A stretch of 64,000 bases of DNA from Melioribacter roseus P3M-2. GTDB taxonomy: Bacteria > Bacteroidota > Ignavibacteria > Ignavibacteriales > Melioribacteraceae. Under the pieces are notes generated by a model. That model was not told the DNA's origin and did no database searches. It was given only the letters and a program-made list of their open reading frames with translations. Where the stretch lies: positions 2,923,688-2,987,687 of the forward strand of contig NC_018178.1 of assembly GCF_000279145.1 (NCBI RefSeq), read 5' to 3'. Below, in pieces: positions 50,420-59,965 of the stretch. The first letter of the stretch is position 1; each line of letters starts with the position of its first letter. A program made the position numbers and the translations under genes.

Positions 50420-50836
50420 TTAAAATGGTAAATCCTCGTCCGAATCGGCTCCCATAGTAGGAGCTTCGCCCGGCATATCTCCGCCCCCTGATTCCGGCGG
50501 CGCTTCTCTGCCGTCCAATGGAATAAGCTGTTCGGCAACTACTTCAGTGAAATATCTCTTAATGCCGTTTTTGTCCTCGTAATCCCGTTTAGATATTCTT
50601 CCCTCGATATAAAACTTCTTCCCTTTTTTTAAGGCGTCCTTATAGAAATCGGATAAATTGTAAGCCACAACATTATGCCATGTAGTCTCGTTGACCCAAT
50701 TGCCGTCCCGTCCCTTGTAACTTCTCGTAGTAGCCAATGAAAATGTAGTTACAGACACATTATTCGTAGTAAAACGCGTTTCAGCATCGCCGCCCAAATT
50801 TCCAATCAGCATAATCTTGTTTAAAGAAAAAGCCAC
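50420..50836 (-). CDS. ssb: single-stranded DNA-binding protein
   Basis: 138 residues from a GTG start with AAAGGTGGG upstream. OB fold (LNKIMLIGNLGGDAETRFT, TTWHNVVAYNLSDFY, YIEGRISKRDYED) and the acidic tip DSDEDLPF that recruits partner proteins. Acts in replication and repair. Confidence 0.95.
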   Translation of the reverse strand: MAFSLNKIMLIGNLGGDAETRFTTNNVSVTTFSLATTRSYKGRDGNWVNETTWHNVVAYNLSDFYKDALKKGKKFYIEGRISKRDYEDKNGIKRYFTEVVAEQLIPLDGREAPPESGGGDMPGEAPTMGADSDEDLPF

Positions 50837-50913
50837 TTGCCCACCTTTCTTTTTGTTAAAAATTGTAGTATAAATTTATGATTATTAACTGAAAATTGCC
50901 AAACAGAAAGAAA

Positions 50914-51354
50914 TTAATCTTCAACCGTAAAAATGAAGGCGTTTTTGAACTCGGGTATTTTTTTCAGTTTGTCCCTTACCATTTCAGCCTTTTCGATAGA
51001 ATCAAACGGGAAAAGCTGCACCGTATACATTTTAACTTCGTCCTTATAAATAATATTCAGTTCGTACTCGGTCTTGTTCGAATTCGATTCTACGAATTTT
51101 TCAGCGTTGTTCCGGCTGGAAAAAGCTGCGAGTTGAACGATAAAATGAACCGTTTTTTTCTTAATTTCGTCTGCCGGGAGCTCTTCAACTTGTTTCTGAT
51201 TCTCCAAAGTGTCCGGCGCCGCGTCCGCATCGATCGATTCTACGTCGTCAAAAATATATACTTCTTCAGCCGGTTGATTTTTTTCGGTTTCTTTCAATGA
51301 AGAACAGCCGGTTACAAAGAGAAAACTTGCCAGAAGGATTAATATTATTTTCAT
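50914..51354 (-). CDS. SPOR domain lipoprotein
   Basis: 146 residues. Lipoprotein signal ILLASFLFVTGCSS (Cys17), an acidic linker, then a SPOR domain (about 70-146, FIVQLAAFSSRNNAEKFV). SPOR domains bind denuded glycan strands at division sites. Confidence 0.85.
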   Translation of the reverse strand: MKIILILLASFLFVTGCSSLKETEKNQPAEEVYIFDDVESIDADAAPDTLENQKQVEELPADEIKKKTVHFIVQLAAFSSRNNAEKFVESNSNKTEYELNIIYKDEVKMYTVQLFPFDSIEKAEMVRDKLKKIPEFKNAFIFTVED

Positions 51355-51357
51355 ATT

Positions 51358-51388
51358 GAAAAAAGCGCTCCGAATTAATTCGGAGCGC
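51358..51388 (-). terminator. intrinsic terminator after the fadL-type gene
   Basis: Perfect 24-bp palindrome GCGCTCCGAATT/AATTCGGAGCGC followed on the minus strand by seven T. Lies between the fadL-type gene and the SPOR gene. Confidence 0.88.
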
Positions 51389-51395
51389 CGACTTA

Positions 51396-52652
51396 TTATA
51401 ATGAATAAGCAAAATTAATACCGAACAAATGCGCGCTGTTGGAGTAAGTTCCGTTGAAATTGAATTTCGAATTGGTAACTTCTCTTTCCATGAAAATTAA
51501 ATAAAGATACGAAACGTCAACCGAGAATTTATCCGATAATTTGAGTCCGTACCCGATATTCAATCCGATACGGTCGGCGTCCGGTAATGTCGGTTCTACA
51601 TATTCGTCCTTAACGGGACTGTTGTCGTAGAACAATCCTCCTCTCAGTTTGGAGCCGTTTTGCATACAGTACTCGAATCCGCCTCGCACAATAAATGAGT
51701 TTTCATATTTACGGTCGGCGGACTGCACGTTTTGAACCCCATTAGCCGGATTAAGGTCGAGGTCGTAATTTTCGAAAGTAACCTCGAGTTTATCGTAACT
51801 CGACCAACCTACATATTGAAAATCCGCCGTAAGCGTTAAATTGTCGTTGGCTGCGAATGCCGCGCCTACGGTAATATTCTGTGGAGTAGTTAAAGGAGCT
51901 TTAATATTTCCGTTGGGAAGCGGCAAAGTTAAGCCCAACAACGGGTGTACAAATCCCGCAGGAGCGCTTGTGGCGCTACCTTCAAAATCGAAACTAACCT
52001 CGCTGCGATAACTGAGTCCGAGGGAAAAATCCTCCGTCGGTTTGTAGAGTAATCCGGCTGTAAAACCGAAAGCTGTGCCGTCTCCGTTCATATCGATTTC
52101 GAAGTCGCCTCCTACAGGAATAGGCGCTTTGCGAATTATTGTTACGTCTGCCCATGCAAAAGTGCCGCCTAGGCTGACCGACAGTTGATCCGACAATTGA
52201 TATGCAATTACCGGAGTGAAATAGAACGCCCTAAGTTCAGTTTCGACTGCCAGGTACTTACCGACCCAATTCGGGTCCCACTTTGTCCCCAATCCGTAAG
52301 GATTATTCACACCAAGTCCGATATGCAATTTATCGGTTAATTGCTGGGTAATATAAAAATTGATAGGAGTGAAAAGCTGTTTCTCCATATCAACTTCGGC
52401 GGCAGGTTGAGTCGGGGTTTTGTATGTTGCCAACGGAACAATTAATGTAGTGCCCAGATAGAAATTTGTTCCTCTGAGCTGTGTAATTCCGGCGGGATTG
52501 AAATAAACAGCCGACGGATCGTTAGCCAATCCCGTAAAAGCGCCGCCCATAGCCATTGCTCTGGCGCCATGCTCGTTTAATTGAAATCCGCTTCCGTTAA
52601 TTACGCCAGCCGTTATAAAAATGAAAAGAAATAATTGTAACGATTTTCTCAC
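51396..52652 (-). CDS. FadL/OmpP1/TodX outer-membrane transport protein
   Basis: 418 residues. Signal peptide (LFLFIFITAGVINGSG), then the FadL opening FQLNEHGARAMAMGGAFTGL and NDPSAVYFNPAGI; a beta-barrel with terminal residue pattern ending NFAYSL. Imports hydrophobic compounds such as long-chain fatty acids. GGGAGG precedes the start. Followed by a strong terminator, so likely a single-gene unit. Confidence 0.92.
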   Translation of the reverse strand: MRKSLQLFLFIFITAGVINGSGFQLNEHGARAMAMGGAFTGLANDPSAVYFNPAGITQLRGTNFYLGTTLIVPLATYKTPTQPAAEVDMEKQLFTPINFYITQQLTDKLHIGLGVNNPYGLGTKWDPNWVGKYLAVETELRAFYFTPVIAYQLSDQLSVSLGGTFAWADVTIIRKAPIPVGGDFEIDMNGDGTAFGFTAGLLYKPTEDFSLGLSYRSEVSFDFEGSATSAPAGFVHPLLGLTLPLPNGNIKAPLTTPQNITVGAAFAANDNLTLTADFQYVGWSSYDKLEVTFENYDLDLNPANGVQNVQSADRKYENSFIVRGGFEYCMQNGSKLRGGLFYDNSPVKDEYVEPTLPDADRIGLNIGYGLKLSDKFSVDVSYLYLIFMEREVTNSKFNFNGTYSNSAHLFGINFAYSL

Positions 52653-52716
52653 ACAACCTCCCTGTTTAGTTATGTAATTATTAAAATAAGTAATTGTTTT
52701 ATAAAAGCAAAAAGAA

Positions 52717-53220
52717 TTATTCCATTACGATTAATATCTCATTTTTCTCCACGCTCGTTCCGGATTTAATTCTGACTTCTTTAATTTTACCGTCTCTGGG
52801 CGATTGTATTTCGTTTTCCATTTTCATGGCTTCGAGCACCAGCAGACTTTGCCCTTTTTTCACCACGCTCCCTTGTTGAACATGCAATTTAACAATCAAG
52901 CCGGGCATCGGAGCTTTAATTTCGGAATGTTTTTCTTTAATCTGTCTTGACTCGCGACCGCTTTGAATTATATGTTGAAGAGCTGTATACAGCCTCAATC
53001 TATAAAGATTACCGCCAATATTATATGTAAAAGCGCTCCCTTCGGATTTTCCTGATACAATGTTATAAACTTTGCGTCCTGTACGAAGAAGGAATTCATT
53101 TTCATTTTTACCGTAAAATTCATCGATTGTATATTCAGAGTTATTAATAATTATTTTTTTTCCGCCTTTATAAATAACAGAGTATTTTTTATTGTTTAAT
53201 TCGATTACAAAGTCAATCAT
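52717..53220 (-). CDS. biotin carboxyl carrier subunit of a carboxylase
   Basis: 167 residues. C-terminal biotinyl domain with VLEAMKMENEIQSP, Lys of AMKM being the biotin site; the N-terminal ~90 residues are as in acyl-CoA or pyruvate carboxylase carrier subunits. Overlaps the biotin carboxylase gene by 8 bp. The carboxyltransferase partner is not in the window. Confidence 0.9.
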   Translation of the reverse strand: MIDFVIELNNKKYSVIYKGGKKIIINNSEYTIDEFYGKNENEFLLRTGRKVYNIVSGKSEGSAFTYNIGGNLYRLRLYTALQHIIQSGRESRQIKEKHSEIKAPMPGLIVKLHVQQGSVVKKGQSLLVLEAMKMENEIQSPRDGKIKEVRIKSGTSVEKNEILIVME

Positions 53221-54667
53221 ATTTCAGCTCTGTCCATCTGTTATTGTGATTATTCAGATTGCCGTTGGTTTTGAAATTGCCTGCGTAGTTCATCACCGCC
53301 GTAATAACCGCCGCAATTTCCTGTTCGGGATTTTCTTCCGAAGCAAAAGCAACATTTTTAAGCGTATCGATATTGAAAGAAGCGTTTCTGAATATTTCGC
53401 TTTTCAATATCCGTTTAAGAAGCGGGATATTGGTCTCGACGTCTGTTATTAAATAATTCTCCAGAGCGTTCAGCATACGAGATAACGCTTCTTCACGATT
53501 TCTGCCATAACTTATTACTTTGGAGAGTAAAGGATCGTAGTATAATGATACTTCCGACCCGATATCGATTCCATAGTCAACTCTTATACCTGGAAGATTG
53601 GGAATTTTGTGATTTGTAATTTTTCCCGTAGAAGGCGAAAAATCGGAGTCTTCCGAATTAATTCTGCATTCAATCGAATGTCCTTTTATAGTTACATCAT
53701 CCTGTTCAAAGGAAATCCTTTCGCCAGCCGCAATTTTAATTTGCTCTTTTACGATATCTATCCCTGTAATCGATTCGGTAACGGGGTGTTCAACCTGCAA
53801 ACGAGTATTCATCTCCATAAAGTAAAAATTCCGGTTTTCATCCATAAGGAACTCCACGGTTCCGGCATTAAAATAATTGCAAGCTTTAGCCGCTTCAACC
53901 GCGGCGTTTGTTATCTTTTGTCGTAATTCCGGGTCGACCGAAGGCGAAGGAGCTTCTTCGATTATTTTCTGAAATCGTCTTTGAAGCGAACATTCCCTTT
54001 CGAAGAGGTGCGCATAATTGCCGTGATAATCCCCCAGAATTTGCACTTCGATATGTTTGGGATTGACAATCAATTTTTCGATATAAATTTCGTCGCTGCC
54101 GAAGGCTTTCATAGCTTCGCTTCGGGTTAAATTAAACGCGCCTTCGAGTTCTTCTTCATTCGACACCATGCGAATTCCCTTTCCTCCGCCTCCGCCAGAA
54201 GCTTTTAACATTATCGGGTAGCCTATTTCAGCGGCGATTCTCGATGCGTCTTTCAGATTATTCAGAGGCTCGGTCGAACCCGGCACAACCGGGACGTTAT
54301 GTTCCAGCATCAACTTGCGAGCATTAAGTTTGTTGCCCATCATTTCGACCGATTTGGCGGAAGGTCCAATAAATTTAATTTTGTTTTTTTCGACGGCGCG
54401 AATAAAGTTTTCGTTTTCCGATAAATACCCGTACCCCGGATGAATTGCATCGGCTCCGGTAATCTTTGCGATTTCGAGAATTAAATTCTGATTGAGGTAA
54501 GCTTTCGGTTCGCCTATCGATATGGATTCGTCGGCGGCTGATACGTGAGGCGAGAATTTGTCTATATCCGAATAAACGGCTACTGTTTTTATGCCAAGTT
54601 CTTTACATGCTCTTATAATTCTAAGAGCGATTTCTCCCCTGTTGGAAATAAGTATTTTATCAAACAT
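53213..54667 (-). CDS. accC: biotin carboxylase
   Basis: 484 residues. ILISNRGEIALRIIRACKELG at the start (continuous family motif), ATP-grasp loop KASGGGGGKGIRM, EMNTRLQVEHPVTE, and RINSEDSDFSPSTGKI. Carboxylates biotin on the carrier protein. The pair may be acetyl-CoA, propionyl-CoA or another acyl-CoA carboxylase; not resolved from sequence. Confidence 0.9.
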   Translation of the reverse strand: MFDKILISNRGEIALRIIRACKELGIKTVAVYSDIDKFSPHVSAADESISIGEPKAYLNQNLILEIAKITGADAIHPGYGYLSENENFIRAVEKNKIKFIGPSAKSVEMMGNKLNARKLMLEHNVPVVPGSTEPLNNLKDASRIAAEIGYPIMLKASGGGGGKGIRMVSNEEELEGAFNLTRSEAMKAFGSDEIYIEKLIVNPKHIEVQILGDYHGNYAHLFERECSLQRRFQKIIEEAPSPSVDPELRQKITNAAVEAAKACNYFNAGTVEFLMDENRNFYFMEMNTRLQVEHPVTESITGIDIVKEQIKIAAGERISFEQDDVTIKGHSIECRINSEDSDFSPSTGKITNHKIPNLPGIRVDYGIDIGSEVSLYYDPLLSKVISYGRNREEALSRMLNALENYLITDVETNIPLLKRILKSEIFRNASFNIDTLKNVAFASEENPEQEIAAVITAVMNYAGNFKTNGNLNNHNNRWTELKYD

Positions 54668-54726
54668 ATATTAAGAGCGGTTATCCGATAAATAAGATAA
54701 CAATATTTTTTCACAGAACAAACCGC

Positions 54727-57075
54727 TTATTCGAATTCAACAACGGTAATACCGTCGCCTCCGCTTTCTATATCTGCAAAATAATAGTTTTTAACGCCTT
54801 TATACTTTTTAAGAATCGAATGCGCCAATTGTTTTAGCGCTCCGGTTCCCTTGCCGTGGAGTATTTCCACTCTCTCCAATCCGTACATGAGAGAATCATC
54901 GAGGAAACGGATAATCTCAAATTCCGCTTCGTCGGAACGCATTCCTCTTATATCGAGCCTGTATTTAACGTGGTCGTAATCGGTAATCACTTTTTTCTTT
55001 TCGTATTCTCTGAAATCGGATTTTTTAGCGGGCACAAGCGAACTGTATTTTGCTTTTATTTTCAACGAACCGATCGTTATGAGGGCTTTGTCTTTGTCCT
55101 CGTCGATTTCATCCAACACTCCTACCGAGGTTGTTCCTTTTATCGAAACGTAATCTCCGACGTTCAATTTGTAACTGGAACTCTCTTCAGTCCTCGATTT
55201 TTCAAGGTAACTTAGCGTCTTCTTTTTGACTGTTTCTATTTCACTCTTTTCTTTCTTTATTACTTCTTTGTCCGCCCTCGATTGCCTGATGTTTTTAATG
55301 GCGTTTTCAATTTTTCTGTTGACGTCGGAGAGCAGTATATTGGCTTTTTGATGAGCTTCTTCGAGTATCTCCTTTTTCTGTTTTTCCAGTTTGTTTATTT
55401 TATCCTGATACAGATTCGCCAGACTTTTGAGACGCAGATTTTCCAGTTCGAGATTATGGATTTGATTTCTCAAGTCGTGCGATTTTTTTTCAATGTCGAT
55501 TAAAAATTCTTCGATTTTAGTTTTGTCGCTGTCGATATAGCGCTTTGAAAGATCAATAAATTTTTCGTCGAAACCTATGCGGGTTGCAATTTCGAATGCA
55601 TAGCTCGAACCGGGCATTCCCTGATTAAACCGATAGGTCGGTTTCAATTCCTCGCTGTCGAATTCCATAGAGCAATTTTGGAACTTATCGAGTTGATTTG
55701 CAATCAGCTTAAGCGAGCCGTGATGCGTCGTAGCGACTACAAGAGCGCCTTTATCCCGCAATGAAATAAGAATGCCGGTGGCAATGGCCGCTCCTTCGAC
55801 GGGATCCGTACCGGTTCCTACTTCATCGAGCAAAACAAGCGTCGACTCGTTTGCGTTTTCGAGTATCGATTTGATATTCGTAAGATGCGAACTGAAGGTG
55901 CTTAAATCGTCTTCGATCGATTGATAATCCCCAATATCCACAAGTACTTTTTCGAAAATGTGAAGATTGGAATCGGGGTGACACGGGATCGGGATTCCGG
56001 ACTGCGCCATTAAAACAAGCAAACCGATCGTTTTCAAAGCAACTGTTTTACCGCCCGCATTGGGTCCGGTCAATACGAGAATTTTCTGGTCGGTAATTTT
56101 CAGATTCAGCGGGACTGTAGCTTCGAATCCGAGTTTCTTGAGAAGAATCGGATGCCTTGCATCGATCAACTCGATCGGTTTACCGTTGTCAAATGTCGGA
56201 ATCGAACCGATAATTTCAAGAGCATACTTAGCTCTCGCAAACAGAGTATCGAGCGCGGTAATAATATTATAAGCGTCCAGTAATTCCTGACTTTTTGCCG
56301 CTATCTGTCTGGTGATTACCAGTAGTATTTTTTCAATTTCCCTTTTTTCGGCAAATTTCAGGGAAAGGATATCGTTATTCAATTCGAGGATCTCTGCCGG
56401 TTCAATATAAACCGTCTGGCCTGTAGACGATTCTGAATGGATAAATCCTTTAACGTGTCTTTTATGCTCCGCTTTAACGGGCAGAACGATTCTGCCGTCG
56501 CGCTGTGTAAAATATTCCTCCTGAACGAGGTATTCTTCGCTCAGTTTTTTTAGCAAGCGGTTTACTGTTTTTTGAAGCGACAATTCTTTTTCACGTATAT
56601 CGCTCCGGATCGATTTCAATGCAGGGCTGGCATCGTCCTTAACATCCCAATTTTCGTCGAATATTTTTTCGATGTTTTTTTCGAATACCTTATCGACCGT
56701 CAGAGCGTTCCGCAATTCATCCAGAGGCGTATCCGTTTGATCTTCCGGTTTCAAATAGCCGACCATCTTCCTCGACATCTGCGCGAGCCGGTAGATTTCC
56801 CTTATTTCTTTCGACGAAAGCACGACTCCTTCGATTCTCGAGCGATAAATCGCGTCCGTTAAATCGGGCAAATATTCGAGAGGTGGAATATCTTTTTTTA
56901 TAAGCAGATTACGCGCGTAATCAATTTTATTCCCTTCTGTAACTATGTGACTACGGTCGGTAGAAGGTCTCAGGTCTCTTATCTTCTTTTTGCCCGATTC
57001 TGTTTGGCAATAAGTCGAAATATACTCTGTGATTTTACGGAATTCGAGTTTATCCAGTGTGTCGTTTTTAACCAT
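54727..57075 (-). CDS. mutS2: MutS2 family ATPase/endonuclease
   Basis: 782 residues. Walker A GPNAGGKTVALKTIG and Walker B LVLLDEVGTGTDPVEGAA; a long coiled coil (about 510-620); and a C-terminal Smr domain LDIRGMRSDEAEFEIIRFL with HGKGTGALKQ. Known roles are suppression of homologous recombination and, in B. subtilis, splitting of collided ribosomes, which would complement RqcH. cvpA-like gene lies 1 bp upstream. Confidence 0.95.
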   Translation of the reverse strand: MVKNDTLDKLEFRKITEYISTYCQTESGKKKIRDLRPSTDRSHIVTEGNKIDYARNLLIKKDIPPLEYLPDLTDAIYRSRIEGVVLSSKEIREIYRLAQMSRKMVGYLKPEDQTDTPLDELRNALTVDKVFEKNIEKIFDENWDVKDDASPALKSIRSDIREKELSLQKTVNRLLKKLSEEYLVQEEYFTQRDGRIVLPVKAEHKRHVKGFIHSESSTGQTVYIEPAEILELNNDILSLKFAEKREIEKILLVITRQIAAKSQELLDAYNIITALDTLFARAKYALEIIGSIPTFDNGKPIELIDARHPILLKKLGFEATVPLNLKITDQKILVLTGPNAGGKTVALKTIGLLVLMAQSGIPIPCHPDSNLHIFEKVLVDIGDYQSIEDDLSTFSSHLTNIKSILENANESTLVLLDEVGTGTDPVEGAAIATGILISLRDKGALVVATTHHGSLKLIANQLDKFQNCSMEFDSEELKPTYRFNQGMPGSSYAFEIATRIGFDEKFIDLSKRYIDSDKTKIEEFLIDIEKKSHDLRNQIHNLELENLRLKSLANLYQDKINKLEKQKKEILEEAHQKANILLSDVNRKIENAIKNIRQSRADKEVIKKEKSEIETVKKKTLSYLEKSRTEESSSYKLNVGDYVSIKGTTSVGVLDEIDEDKDKALITIGSLKIKAKYSSLVPAKKSDFREYEKKKVITDYDHVKYRLDIRGMRSDEAEFEIIRFLDDSLMYGLERVEILHGKGTGALKQLAHSILKKYKGVKNYYFADIESGGDGITVVEFE

Positions 57076-57076
57076 A

Positions 57077-57604
57077 TCAATTACTGTTCAAAGTATCTGT
57101 TTTTTCGATAAAATCTTTAATTATATCGGTTGCATCGGAACCTTTTTCCACTATAAAATTGATTAATCCAGGAATGATATTATAAACGCTCTCATACATA
57201 AGAGATTCCGTTCGCTCTTGCTTATCCGGATAACCAAGCAAATCCAGGATAATGAAAAGCCCGCTCAGGAAAATTATTATTTGAAGAGCGCCGATTAAAC
57301 CGCCTATAATTTGATTGATCAATTTATTTACTTTATCCGACGGATGGACGATTCTTTTTAAAATTGAGAAGGTTATAATTGTCGACAGAAAAATAATAAC
57401 TGCAGCGATGATTTTTGCAAAATAATCGTCGTCGTTCAATATTGGAGTCAGAATAACCGCCAGTTTATCGGAAAAATTAACCGTCAGTATCACTGCCAGG
57501 ACAAGCCCAGTTATGCCTATAATTTTTCTTATAAGACCGTCTTTAAATCCGAGGATAAAACCAATTAAAGCGACCGCGATTATAAAATAGTCTAAGTAGT
57601 TCAA
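57077..57604 (-). CDS. CvpA family membrane protein
   Basis: 175 residues, four membrane segments, starting NYLDYFIIAVALIGFILGFK with DGLIRKIIGITGLV, typical of CvpA/colicin V production proteins. Function in the envelope, not well defined. Directly upstream of mutS2. Confidence 0.85.
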   Translation of the reverse strand: MNYLDYFIIAVALIGFILGFKDGLIRKIIGITGLVLAVILTVNFSDKLAVILTPILNDDDYFAKIIAAVIIFLSTIITFSILKRIVHPSDKVNKLINQIIGGLIGALQIIIFLSGLFIILDLLGYPDKQERTESLMYESVYNIIPGLINFIVEKGSDATDIIKDFIEKTDTLNSN

Positions 57605-57619
57605 TTATAACCTTATTAA

Positions 57620-58069
57620 TTACTGTTGCAGAAATTTTTCGACCATTTCTTTAATCAATTTGCCTTCGGCTCTTCCTTTTAGCGTTTTTGCGGCTGCCGG
57701 CATTAATTTGGGAAAATCCTCTTTTGAAGACGCGCCGATTTCTCCGGCAATTTTTTTTATTTCTTCAAATACTTCTTCGGTCGACAACTGTTTGGGAAGA
57801 TAACTTTCGATAATTTTCAGTTCGGCTTCTTCTTTTTCGGCAAGTTCGTTTCTGCCAGCGGCTTTATACTGTTCGACGGCTTCCCTCCTTTTTTTTGCCG
57901 CGCTTGTGAGCAGTTTGATTTCTTCATCTTCGTTCAATGTTTTTCCGCTGCCGCTTTTTTCGAATTCGAGAATCAGCGCACGGATCGAGCGAATTGTTTC
58001 GAGGCGTACTTTGTCGCCCGATTTCATAGCCTCTTTAAGGTCCTCATTGATTTTATCTTTGAGACTCAT
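57620..58069 (-). CDS. GatB/YqeY domain protein
   Basis: 149 residues from the ATG at 58069, chosen for GAGAGGT upstream; an ATG five codons earlier exists. MSLKDKINEDLKEAMKSGDK then VRLETIRSIRALILEFEK is the YqeY pattern; the C-terminal part (AAAKTLKGRAEGKLI) matches the GatB tail domain. May stimulate amidotransferase-like tRNA steps; function uncertain. Confidence 0.9.
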   Translation of the reverse strand: MSLKDKINEDLKEAMKSGDKVRLETIRSIRALILEFEKSGSGKTLNEDEEIKLLTSAAKKRREAVEQYKAAGRNELAEKEEAELKIIESYLPKQLSTEEVFEEIKKIAGEIGASSKEDFPKLMPAAAKTLKGRAEGKLIKEMVEKFLQQ

Positions 58070-58089
58070 CGTTTTACCTCTCATAAATT

Positions 58090-58129
58090 CAAAAAAAAAG
58101 GCAGGTCATTTAGGAAACAACCTGCCTTT
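58090..58129 (-). terminator. intrinsic terminator after the exb operon
   Basis: Minus strand AAAGGCAGGT / ACCTGCCTTT, 10-bp stem with 13-base loop, followed by a run of T. Ends the exbB-exbD-exbD transcript. Confidence 0.85.
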
Positions 58130-58148
58130 ATAATTATAATTATAGCGA

Positions 58149-58562
58149 CTAAATTTTCAGCAATGTCGAGTAATTTATTCTCAGACAGGAAGCTTTTCTC
58201 AATTCCTGTTGAATATCTGTAACGATACCCATATCGGAATTCTTGTCGATACGCAAAGAGACAATTATGTTTGGCATAGCCAGACGTTTCGTGTACATAA
58301 TGTTTTGAATTTCTTCTAATTTTGTAATGCTGTCGTTCAGCTGAATTCTGCCGTCGTTGCCTACCCATATATACGAAACAAGTCTCTTATTTTCGATCTT
58401 TTCGATAGCTTTTGCTTCCGGCAGTCTGAAACTGACCAGAACGTCGACTTCTCTCAAAGTAGTGGTAACCATAAAGAATAAGAGAAGCATAAAGACGATA
58501 TCGGGCAGCGAGGCTGTCGGAATCGATTGCTTTGTAGTCGCTCTTTTTTTCTGAAATTTCAT
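58149..58562 (-). CDS. exbD: ExbD/TolR family protein (second copy)
   Basis: 137 residues. One membrane segment after a basic start (PTASLPDIVFMLLLFFMVTT) with the conserved Asp, and a periplasmic domain. Couples the proton motive force to TonB or Tol energisation. Last gene of the exb operon. Confidence 0.88.
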   Translation of the reverse strand: MKFQKKRATTKQSIPTASLPDIVFMLLLFFMVTTTLREVDVLVSFRLPEAKAIEKIENKRLVSYIWVGNDGRIQLNDSITKLEEIQNIMYTKRLAMPNIIVSLRIDKNSDMGIVTDIQQELRKASCLRINYSTLLKI

Positions 58563-58575
58563 CTCTTTTCCTCAA

Positions 58576-59121
58576 TTATTTTTTTACGGTTTCCGGTTCG
58601 GCGATACTTATAATAATCGGAATTTTCTCTTTAATCTCTTTCATCTCCTCGCTACGTTCGTCCAGATCGACTATTTTTTTACCGAATCTCGAGCGCGCAT
58701 ATTCCTCGCGTACCTGAAAGTAAGCATCTTTTATCTGATCCAACGCTTGAATATAAAGATTATAGTTTGTTTTTCTGTCCGTCTTAACAGAGACAACAAG
58801 TTTTTTATTCGAAGGCAAATTGATTTTTTCTTCTATTCGCGGCTTAAGCGTCTTGGCAATTTGAGGAATTGCAATAATCTGGTTATTAAGAAGAACGTCG
58901 CCGTTTTCGTTAATTAGCACGGCAGCCAGTCGGTCTTTCGAAATTGGTACGAATTCCTGTTGTTCCGGGGGAATATATTCAGGCAAAACGAGACCAATAC
59001 CCGTATCGACGTCGATGACTGTCGAAACTAAGAAAAAGAGCAAGAGAAGAAACGAGATATCTGCCATCGAACTTGTTGGAATTTCTGCTTCCGAAAGTTT
59101 TCGTTTTTTTATCTTGACCAT
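58576..59121 (-). CDS. exbD: ExbD/TolR family protein (first copy)
   Basis: 181 residues. SSMADISFLLLLFFLVSTVI carries the membrane Asp; a periplasmic domain of ~150 residues follows with an unusually long charged C-terminal tail. Two differing ExbD copies in a row are typical for Bacteroidetes/Chlorobi. Confidence 0.88.
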   Translation of the reverse strand: MVKIKKRKLSEAEIPTSSMADISFLLLLFFLVSTVIDVDTGIGLVLPEYIPPEQQEFVPISKDRLAAVLINENGDVLLNNQIIAIPQIAKTLKPRIEEKINLPSNKKLVVSVKTDRKTNYNLYIQALDQIKDAYFQVREEYARSRFGKKIVDLDERSEEMKEIKEKIPIIISIAEPETVKK

Positions 59122-59139
59122 TTTAGAATACTCGTTTTA

Positions 59140-59832
59140 TTAGCTTTTTTTAGTTTTCAATTCGTATAATGCATCGATCAATTCAATTGAACTTTCTTCC
59201 ATATCAGCCACTAGGCGGTCGATACGCGAAATAAAGTAATTATAAAGAACCTGGAGAATCATAGCTACAACAAGACCGAAAAGTGTGGTCAAAAGAGCTA
59301 CTGAGATACCGCCGGCAACGATACTCGGCGAAATCTGAGCGGCTTCTTTAATAGCGTCGAATGCTTCGATCATACCCTGTACCGTACCTGTAAAACCAAG
59401 CATCGGCGCTATTGTAATAAATGTGGAAATCCAAATCATACCTTTTTCGAGGAATCCCATTTCAATTGCGCCGTAAGCCATAATGGCTTTTTCAGCAGCA
59501 TCCAAACCTTCATCTGCTCTTAAAAGTCCTGCATGAAATACGGAGGCAATAGAACCTCTTGTGTTTTCACACAACTTTATAGCTTCGGGCACGCCGCCCT
59601 TTTGAAGTGCTTCTTTGACTTGAACAATAAATTTTCTGGTGCTGATTGTAGCACGAGATAATGTCCAGAATCTTTCAATAGCAAAGCCCAAACCGATAAC
59701 CAAACATGCAAGAATGGGCCACATGAAAGCGCCGCCTTCTATGAATTTTTGTTGTAAATACCCAATAAGGCTTGGTTCTTCTACCTGAGCTAAAATTGCA
59801 GTAATAAAGCCTGTAATCTCTGCGAGTTGCAT
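59140..59832 (-). CDS. exbB: ExbB/TolQ/MotA family proton channel
   Basis: 230 residues, three membrane segments; SIASVFHAGLLRADEGLDAA and TIAPMLGFTGTVQGMIEAF are the TolQ/ExbB signatures. Forms the channel with ExbD. CGGAGG lies before the start. First gene of the operon. Confidence 0.92.
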   Translation of the reverse strand: MQLAEITGFITAILAQVEEPSLIGYLQQKFIEGGAFMWPILACLVIGLGFAIERFWTLSRATISTRKFIVQVKEALQKGGVPEAIKLCENTRGSIASVFHAGLLRADEGLDAAEKAIMAYGAIEMGFLEKGMIWISTFITIAPMLGFTGTVQGMIEAFDAIKEAAQISPSIVAGGISVALLTTLFGLVVAMILQVLYNYFISRIDRLVADMEESSIELIDALYELKTKKS

Positions 59833-59910
59833 ATGGAAAAACCTCCGATTATGTTTTTATTATTTTAATTAATTCAAAAAAACTTATTATTCTCAAAAAA
59901 TAAGTAACCA

Positions 59911-59939
59911 ACATTAATTAAATAGGTCAAAAAAGTCAA
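59911..59939 (-). promoter_or_regulatory. candidate exb operon promoter
   Basis: Minus strand TTGACT (59939-59934), 17-bp spacer, TAATGT (59916-59911), about 80 bp before the exbB start in an AT-rich leader. Confidence 0.4.
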
Positions 59940-59965
59940 TAAATAATTTTTTGCGCTCCGCTAAA